Positions 58,526 through 64,000 of a stretch of 64,000 bases of DNA are shown here, in pieces. Each line of letters begins with the position of its first letter. Within the stretch, counting starts at the first letter, position 1. The notes below the pieces were generated by a model. The model worked only from the letters and a program-made list of their open reading frames with translations. It was not told the origin of the DNA and made no database searches. Source of the DNA: an uncultured Pelagibacteraceae bacterium (lineage in GTDB: Bacteria > Pseudomonadota > Alphaproteobacteria > Pelagibacterales > Pelagibacteraceae). The position numbers were made by a program, and so were the translations under genes. The DNA is taken from NCBI GenBank assembly GCA_902590915.1, contig CACIYQ010000001.1:248001-312000 (forward strand), given 5' to 3'.

Positions 58526-58554
58526 TTTGTACTAGAACTTATTTATTCTGTCAA
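58526..58554 (-). promoter_or_regulatory. Promoter of metX-metW-gloB
   Basis: On the minus strand a perfect -35 hexamer TTGACA (58554-58549) is followed after exactly 17 bases by TACAAA (58531-58526). The predicted transcription start lies around 58521-58518, at or just inside the first bases of the SAM-II aptamer, so the 5' end of the mRNA is nearly all riboswitch. This is the best -35 match I found in the window. Confidence 0.72.
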
Positions 58555-58627
58555 TTTTTTTTAAAAATCGTCTTATTCTCTATAAAAATTTGTAATTTTA
58601 TCTATAAAGAACTCATAAAATTAAAAA

Positions 58628-59710
58628 ATGATAACTCCAAAATTTAAAAAATTTAATATCGAGGCATATAAACCTGGCAGATCAAAGGTCAAAAAGCTTA
58701 AAAAAGTTATAAAACTTTCAGCCAACGAATCTGCTCTTGGGATCAGCCCAATGGCAAAGAAAAGGATATCAAATAAAAAAATGATTTTAGATAAATATCC
58801 TGATGGAAAGTCACTAGATTTGAAAAAAGCAATTTCCAAGAAATACAATTGTAATTCAAATAAAATTATTTGTGGTGCAGGATCTGACGAGGTAATTCAA
58901 ATGTTGTGTCAATTATATTTAAATCCAAAAGATGAAGTAATAGTTCCAGAATACAGTTTTTTGATGTACAGAATTTACGCGAAAATTGTAGGTGCTAAAG
59001 TTTTATTTGCAAAAGAAGTAAATTTTAAAGTCTCAATAAGTGAGATTTTAAAAAAAATTACAAGAAAAACAAAAATAGTATTTATTGCTAATCCAAATAA
59101 TCCAACTGCAACTTATTTGACAAAAAAAGAAATATTAGAACTGAGAAAAAAATTAAATAGAAATATTTTACTTGTGGTTGATGATGCGTATTCAGAATAT
59201 ATGAAAAATAATGATTATACTTCAGGTTTAGATTTATTTAGAAATAAAGATAATGTTTTTATATTGAGAACATTTTCAAAAATGTTTGGACTAGCTTCTT
59301 TGAGAGTAGGTTGGGGATATGGATCAAAAAAAATAATAGATGCTTTAAATGTGATAAAACCACCATTTAATGTAAATGGAGTAGCACAACTAGCTGCTGC
59401 TGCATCACTTAATGATAAAAAATTTATAAGTAGATCTGTTAAGCATAATTTATTCTATGCCAAAAAGTTAAAAAAATTTCTTGAGTTATATGATATTTCT
59501 TCTAACAAAATTTCTGCAAATTTTTTATTTTTAAATTTTGACAATTGTAAAATTTCAGCAAAATATTTTTACAAAAAATTAAAACAAAAAGGCATTATCT
59601 TAAGATCGACAGAGGAGGGCTATGGCATTGAAAATAAATTAAGACTAACTATAGGGTCTAAGGAGGAAAATTTAAAATTTATAAATACTGTAAAAAGAAT
59701 ATTAAATTAA
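58628..59710 (+). CDS. hisC: Histidinol-phosphate / aromatic aminotransferase
   Basis: This 360-residue fold-type I PLP enzyme has LSANESALGISPMAKK, IICGAGSDEVIQML, VDDAYSEYM with the PLP-contacting Asp and Tyr, and the PLP Lys in LRTFSKMFGLASLRVGWG (near 217). These match HisC. Because it is coupled to a prephenate/arogenate dehydrogenase gene (stop and start adjoin), it probably also serves tyrosine and phenylalanine transamination, as HisC-type enzymes in alphaproteobacteria do. The gene is divergent from metX across a 191-nt gap; I found no clear promoter for it there. Confidence 0.9.
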   Translation: MITPKFKKFNIEAYKPGRSKVKKLKKVIKLSANESALGISPMAKKRISNKKMILDKYPDGKSLDLKKAISKKYNCNSNKIICGAGSDEVIQMLCQLYLNPKDEVIVPEYSFLMYRIYAKIVGAKVLFAKEVNFKVSISEILKKITRKTKIVFIANPNNPTATYLTKKEILELRKKLNRNILLVVDDAYSEYMKNNDYTSGLDLFRNKDNVFILRTFSKMFGLASLRVGWGYGSKKIIDALNVIKPPFNVNGVAQLAAAASLNDKKFISRSVKHNLFYAKKLKKFLELYDISSNKISANFLFLNFDNCKISAKYFYKKLKQKGIILRSTEEGYGIENKLRLTIGSKEENLKFINTVKRILN

Positions 59711-60607
59711 ATGAATAATATTTTAATTATTGGATGTGGTTTATTAGGATCATCTTTATTAAGACGTATTCATAAAAAAAAAATTGTTAAAAAAATATTT
59801 ATTTATGAAAAATCAAAATCAAATGTTTCAAAAATAAAAAAGTTAAGGCTACCAGGAATTGTTATTAACAAACTTGATAAAGGATCAACTGATTATGATT
59901 TAATTATTTTTTGTACTCCAATGAGTGAATATAAAAATCTAATTTTAAAAATAAATAATTTTATTTCACCCAAAACATTAATTACAGACATTGGATCATC
60001 TAAAATAGAAACTTCAAAGCTTATAAAAAAATTTTTAAAAAAAAATATAAGTTGGACACAAAGTCATCCCATTGCTGGTTCTGAAGTTAGTGGCCCAGAG
60101 CATGGTAAGGAAAATATGTTTCAAGATCGATGGTGTATTTTAATAAAAGAAAAAAATACCAAAAAAAAACATTTGAACATTTTAAATAATTTTTGGAAAA
60201 AAATGGGTTCAAAAGTTATTGTTATGACACCTGAAAAACATGACATAATTTTTTCTATAACGAGTCATTTACCCCATTTAATTGCTTACAATTTGGTAAA
60301 ATCAGCACAAGATTTTGAAAAAAAACAAAGTTATGATTTGATTAAATTTAGTGCTGGAGGACTTAGAGACTTTTCCCGAATAGCAGCTTCAAATGAAATT
60401 ATGTGGAGAGATATTTTTTTCAACAATAGTAATAATATTTCAAAAGCTATTGATTTATTTATCAAAAATTTAAAAGCCTTTAAAAAAGATATAAATTTAA
60501 AAAATAACAAATCAATATTAAAAAAATTAATTCAAACTAAAAGAGTTCGATCAAAAATTATTAAATTAAAACAAGATATAAATAAACCTGACTTTGGTAG
60601 AAGTTAG
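59711..60607 (+). CDS. tyrA: Prephenate / arogenate dehydrogenase (TyrA family)
   Basis: The enzyme makes 4-hydroxyphenylpyruvate or tyrosine from prephenate or arogenate. The 298-residue product begins with the dinucleotide motif ILIIGCGLLGSSLLR, has the catalytic His in QSHPIAGSEVSGPEHG (near 117-132), and SHLPHLIAYNLV, followed by FSAGGLRDFSRIAASNEIMWRDI (a stretch near 217-239). No fused chorismate mutase is present. The C-terminal part is unusually Lys/Asn-rich. It begins right after hisC and overlaps the convergent NlpC/P60 gene by 4 nt. Confidence 0.93.
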   Translation: MNNILIIGCGLLGSSLLRRIHKKKIVKKIFIYEKSKSNVSKIKKLRLPGIVINKLDKGSTDYDLIIFCTPMSEYKNLILKINNFISPKTLITDIGSSKIETSKLIKKFLKKNISWTQSHPIAGSEVSGPEHGKENMFQDRWCILIKEKNTKKKHLNILNNFWKKMGSKVIVMTPEKHDIIFSITSHLPHLIAYNLVKSAQDFEKKQSYDLIKFSAGGLRDFSRIAASNEIMWRDIFFNNSNNISKAIDLFIKNLKAFKKDINLKNNKSILKKLIQTKRVRSKIIKLKQDINKPDFGRS

Positions 60608-61347
60608 AAATTTATTTTAGAAATTTTTCTCATTTTAAGATTTGCCGTATTAAGTATCCTTTTAATAGTTTTATGTATCGGCATTACAATTACTCTTTTT
60701 TCAGGGCCATAAGCATGAATCAATTGTTTAGAGTTAATACAAATAGCAACATGACCTTCCCAAAATATAATATCTCCCTTTTTAAATTTTTTTGATATTT
60801 TTTTTTTAGAATACTTTATTTGGTCTTTAGTATCACGTGGATAAAATAAATTATTATAATAAAAAAACATTTGTAATAGAGCTGAACAATCAATTCCTTT
60901 ATTTGTTTTACCACCCCAAACATATTTAGTTTTAAGAAAAAGGTTTAATATTTTAACAAAATTCCTTTCTTTGTGCGTAATTTTTTTTATGTCTTTTGAT
61001 TTAACCCATTGGTTTTTCTCAAATCTAGCAAAACCATTTCTCTTCTCTAAAACTGACAATTTTGATCCAAAATATAAGGTTCTTTCAGTTTTAGTGTTAG
61101 GGTTTTTAAATATGTTAGCTTCAATATTGCTTACTTTATGTGAAATTTTTAATTTGCTAACATAGTTTTTATCTTTAATAAAACCAACGTATCTGTCATA
61201 TAAAGATTTTATTTTAATCCACCCTTTTCTTTTTGATAAAATTTTAAATTTCTCCCCATACAATATCTGAGATGTTACCTCTGAACGTTTATTAGGCAAT
61301 TTATAAATATTTGAAAAAGTTTCTTTAAAATAAAAATTATTTTTCAC
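60604..61347 (-). CDS. NlpC/P60 peptidase with N-terminal SH3-like domains
   Basis: The 247-residue protein has two bacterial SH3-like segments (near 10-70 and 75-115; RSEVTSQILYGEKFKILSKR, KGWIKIKS) and a C-terminal NlpC/P60 domain with the nucleophile in KGIDCSALLQMFFYY (Cys near 150), YPRDTKDQIKYS and the His in FWEGHVAICI (near 199). This is the layout of gamma-D-Glu-DAP endopeptidases such as YkfC. There is no signal peptide, so a cytoplasmic role in murein-peptide breakdown is likely. The start overlaps the upstream AmpG-like permease gene by 11 nt, which supports that role. Confidence 0.88.
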   Translation of the reverse strand: MKNNFYFKETFSNIYKLPNKRSEVTSQILYGEKFKILSKRKGWIKIKSLYDRYVGFIKDKNYVSKLKISHKVSNIEANIFKNPNTKTERTLYFGSKLSVLEKRNGFARFEKNQWVKSKDIKKITHKERNFVKILNLFLKTKYVWGGKTNKGIDCSALLQMFFYYNNLFYPRDTKDQIKYSKKKISKKFKKGDIIFWEGHVAICINSKQLIHAYGPEKRVIVMPIHKTIKRILNTANLKMRKISKINF

Positions 61348-62713
61348 TTAGTTTTAACTTATTTTTTATAATCCATAGACAAATTAGAGAGGGAACAACC
61401 ATTATTGCAGTAAGTATAAAAAATATCCCCCAATCTCCATTTAACCAGTCAACTAAAGCACCCGAAGAGGATGCGAGTGTTGTTCGACCAGCTGTTCCGA
61501 TTGATGCGAGTAATGCATATTGAGTAGCTGTATATGTCCTATCTACCAACAAAGAAATAAAGGCTACAAAAGCCACTGTTGCAAATGCTGCAGCAATATC
61601 ATCAAAAATCACTGCAAATGCAAATAATAACTCGGACTTGCCAATCCAAGCAAGAGCAGTAAACAGTAAATTTGTTGATGCCATTAAAATGCCAGCCAAA
61701 AACATTGCTTTAATTACTCCTGATCTGATTACAAATAATCCTCCTAATAAAGTAAAAACAACAGTTGTCACCCATCCTAAAGTTTTAGAATAAATCGCTA
61801 TGTCTCCTTTAGAAAATCCTATTTCTTTATAAAAGATTACTGACATTCTTCCTAAAAAGGCCTCTCCAATCTTAAACAAAAAAACAAAGCCAAGAATGCC
61901 AAGTGCTATGGAAAAACCATTTTTTTTGAAAAAACTTACAACTGGACCTCCTAAAGTTCCGCTTATCCATGCAATAATTTTTGTTAAAATATTTTGTGAG
62001 CCTAATTTATTTTGTATCAGCTGATCAGTCTCATTTTGTTTTTGACTTCTACTTATAGAGGTTGGCTCATGAACAAACATTAAACCTATATTCATTAAAA
62101 TCACTATAACACCCAAAATTAAAAATGTAGTTTGCCAGTAATTAGCTATCCCTATATTTTCAAAATATTCTGCAGTAAACAGAGATATTACACCACCTAA
62201 TTTATATCCACTCCACCAGCCCACAACTGCTATAGCTGCGCCAGCAGCCATGGATTGATTTTCATTTTCACCTATCTGTTCTATCCTCAGTGCATCAACA
62301 GTTATGTCTTGTGTTGCAGATGAAATCGCAATAATTAATCCGATAGTAATTACTAGAGCTAAATTATCAGTTGGACTAATTATACTCCAAATTAGTAAGC
62401 AAATTAGTATTGAAATCTGCATTAAAACTATCCAACCACGTCTATGACCAATTTTTTTTGTAAGATAAGGTATTTGTATTCTGTCTATAAGTGGCGCCCA
62501 AATATAATTAAAAGCATAAACGGCAAAGATTAATCCTGCCCAACCAATTGTTGATCTACTTAAGTCATCTTCTTTTAACCAAAGACTAAGACTACTTCCA
62601 ATTAGAACCCATGGAAATCCTGAAATAGCTCCTAATAAAAGAATTCTTAACATTCTTTTATCATAATAGACGGAGAAAGTTTCAGATAATGTTTGTTTTT
62701 TTATAGTAAGCAT
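61337..62713 (-). CDS. ampG: AmpG-like MFS permease (muropeptide import candidate)
   Basis: The 458-residue protein has about 12-14 hydrophobic segments and an AmpG-like N-terminal half: GFSGFPW-type region LGAISGFPWVLIGSSLSLWL, then YAFNYIWAPLIDRIQIPYL, HRRGWIVLMQ and SSATQDITVDALRIEQI. In AmpG the ATQDI(V/A)VDA motif is a hallmark. AmpG imports anhydromuropeptides released during wall turnover. The following gene encodes a cytoplasmic-looking NlpC/P60 peptidase, so the pair may recycle wall peptides. Another MFS role remains possible. The preceding trkH stop overlaps this start by one base. Confidence 0.85.
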   Translation of the reverse strand: MLTIKKQTLSETFSVYYDKRMLRILLLGAISGFPWVLIGSSLSLWLKEDDLSRSTIGWAGLIFAVYAFNYIWAPLIDRIQIPYLTKKIGHRRGWIVLMQISILICLLIWSIISPTDNLALVITIGLIIAISSATQDITVDALRIEQIGENENQSMAAGAAIAVVGWWSGYKLGGVISLFTAEYFENIGIANYWQTTFLILGVIVILMNIGLMFVHEPTSISRSQKQNETDQLIQNKLGSQNILTKIIAWISGTLGGPVVSFFKKNGFSIALGILGFVFLFKIGEAFLGRMSVIFYKEIGFSKGDIAIYSKTLGWVTTVVFTLLGGLFVIRSGVIKAMFLAGILMASTNLLFTALAWIGKSELLFAFAVIFDDIAAAFATVAFVAFISLLVDRTYTATQYALLASIGTAGRTTLASSSGALVDWLNGDWGIFFILTAIMVVPSLICLWIIKNKLKLSEK

Positions 62714-64000
62714 CAGTTATTCCAAAAAGATGGAAGAAATAATACTAGTATTGCGAATAGCTCAAGTCTACCCAAAATCATTCCAACTGATAAAATCCAT
62801 TTTGATATATCTGGTAATGATGAAAAATCTCCATTTGGTCCTATTATTGGACCTAAGCCTGGACCAACATTTGAGATAGATGTCGCGGCTCCAGATAGAG
62901 CTGTAATGAAGTCAAGACCTGTCAAAGACAATAAAGCAGCTAAAATAAAAAATATTACAAAGTAAAAAAATATAAAAGATATAATTGATGCTATAAATTT
63001 TTCATCTACTTTGCTGTTGCCATATTTTATTAAAAATACACCTTTTGGATAAATAATTTTTTTAAGTTGATTTAATATGAATAGATAAAGTATTTGAATT
63101 CTAAAAATCTTTACTCCACAGGTTGTAGATCCTGCACATCCTCCAATAAACATTAATGCAAGAAAAATAGTTATTGGAAAACTACCCCAGTTATCAAATT
63201 CAGCATTTACATAACCAGTACCAGTTAAAATAGAAATAGTATTAAAAAATATAGACCTTAAAGAAAAATTATCGTTATTTGTTAAGAACAAATAAAAAGA
63301 TAAAACAATGATGGATAAAACTATAATTTTTAAAAATGATCTAATTTGTGTGTCGTTTTTAAATATTTTTTTATTACCATTTAGAAATTTTATATAAGCA
63401 ATGAATGGGATACTCCCTAAGAATATGAAAAACATTGAGGAAATTTCAATATAAACACTATCAAAATATCCTATAGATTGATTGTAGTTGGAAAAACCAC
63501 CTGTTGCTATTGTTGTCATCGAATGTGTTAGGCTATCAAATTTCCCCATACCAAAAATCCAATAGCAAATCGTGCATAAAACGGTCAAAGCTGAGTAAAT
63601 ATATATTAACCTTAATGCTATCTCTTTAGACTTCGGAAGTATCTTTTCTGATGAGTCGTTGCTAGAGATTTTAAACAATTGCATTCCTCCTACATTCATA
63701 ATTGGCATGAGAGTGATAGCCATAACAATTATACCTATTCCCCCTAACCACTGCAAAATAGCTCTCCATAAAAGAATACCTCTTGGGGCATTTTCTAAAT
63801 TAGATATTATAGTAGAGCCTGTAGTAGTTATTCCAGACATACTCTCAAAAAAAGCATCTGTAACAGACATTTCCATAGATGAAAAAATGAAAGGTAATGA
63901 GCCAAAAATTGCCACACTTAACCAAGACAAAGCTGTTAACAAAAAGGCTTGTTGTAAATTTACTTTTTTATCATGATTAATATTAGTTAAAAAAAAAAGA
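62713..64000 (-). CDS. trkH: Trk-type potassium transporter membrane subunit TrkH, start beyond the right edge
   Basis: The frame is open to base 64000, so the N terminus is outside the window; about 429 residues are visible. TrkH/KtrB features include the selectivity-filter-like segments SGITTTGSTIISNLENAP, MTTIATGGFSNYNQSIGY, TGTGYVNAEF and ATSISNVGPGLGPIIGPNGDFSSLP, i.e. the four repeats with a Gly in each filter. About nine hydrophobic spans follow this pattern. Full-length TrkH has about 480 residues. The regulatory partner TrkA is not in the window. Its TAA stop overlaps the AmpG-like gene start. Confidence 0.93.
   Translation of the reverse strand, partial: LFFLTNINHDKKVNLQQAFLLTALSWLSVAIFGSLPFIFSSMEMSVTDAFFESMSGITTTGSTIISNLENAPRGILLWRAILQWLGGIGIIVMAITLMPIMNVGGMQLFKISSNDSSEKILPKSKEIALRLIYIYSALTVLCTICYWIFGMGKFDSLTHSMTTIATGGFSNYNQSIGYFDSVYIEISSMFFIFLGSIPFIAYIKFLNGNKKIFKNDTQIRSFLKIIVLSIIVLSFYLFLTNNDNFSLRSIFFNTISILTGTGYVNAEFDNWGSFPITIFLALMFIGGCAGSTTCGVKIFRIQILYLFILNQLKKIIYPKGVFLIKYGNSKVDEKFIASIISFIFFYFVIFFILAALLSLTGLDFITALSGAATSISNVGPGLGPIIGPNGDFSSLPDISKWILSVGMILGRLELFAILVLFLPSFWNN

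Noticed and set aside
63659..63976. A 105-codon plus-strand frame opposite trkH
   Set aside because: It covers conserved TrkH filter segments on the other strand, with no ribosome site or domain.

Overview
The window is AT-rich (roughly 30% G+C by eye), extremely compact, and reads as a chromosome segment of the SAR11 clade (Candidatus Pelagibacter or a close relative, Alphaproteobacteria). Grounds: a DMSP demethylase (DmdA) of the SAR11 type in a dmdC-dmdB-hydrolase-dmdA cluster, alphaproteobacterial gene orders (mdh-sucCD-sucAB-lpdA, atpHAGDC without F0 genes, rplU-rpmA-obgE-proBA), a SAM-II riboswitch on metX, and near absence of intergenic DNA. No stretch above 300 bases lacks a gene. I see no tRNA, rRNA, insertion sequence, prophage, CRISPR array or integration site.

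Layout. 1-14.7 kb is an uptake region: the end of a zinc-type alcohol dehydrogenase; a complete ABC importer (binding protein, two permeases, two ATPases of the GlpS/GlpT kind); a gamma-glutamyltransferase-family hydrolase on the minus strand; a TRAP transporter (dctP, dctQ, dctM) followed by an amidase, a 58-residue membrane protein, a DMT exporter, a membrane-anchored alpha/beta hydrolase and an unrecognised exported protein. 14.7-16.4 kb (minus) holds ftsY and dapF. From 16.6 to 49.4 kb, 29 consecutive genes lie on the plus strand: ffh behind a strongly structured leader, rpsP-trmD-rplS (no rimM), leuCDB, the DMSP demethylation genes, asd, sdhCDAB, mmsA, mdh, sucCD, sucAB-lpdA, priA and atpHAGDC. 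49.4-55.9 kb (minus) is one likely operon, rplU-rpmA-obgE-proB-proA-nadD-rsfS-ctpA-rppH. 56-58.4 kb (minus) is metX-metW-gloB under a SAM-II riboswitch. hisC-tyrA follow on plus, then an NlpC/P60 peptidase, an AmpG-like permease and the start-less trkH run off the right edge on minus.

How the genes fit together. Organic carbon, nitrogen and reduced sulfur are taken up by ABC and TRAP systems; DMSP is demethylated by DmdA and passed to DmdB and DmdC. The methanethiol this pathway can release is a plausible sulfur source for methionine made from the O-acetylhomoserine produced by MetX, whose gene carries a SAM-sensing leader. MmsA, SDH, MDH, succinyl-CoA synthetase and 2-oxoglutarate dehydrogenase form a continuous TCA block next to the F1 part of ATP synthase. 

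Most of the window is core genome. The items least explained by known families are the three-hairpin RNA before ffh, the alpha/beta hydrolase inside the dmd cluster, the 187-residue exported protein and the 58-residue membrane protein. All four convergent gene junctions either overlap at their stop codons or are 2 nt apart.
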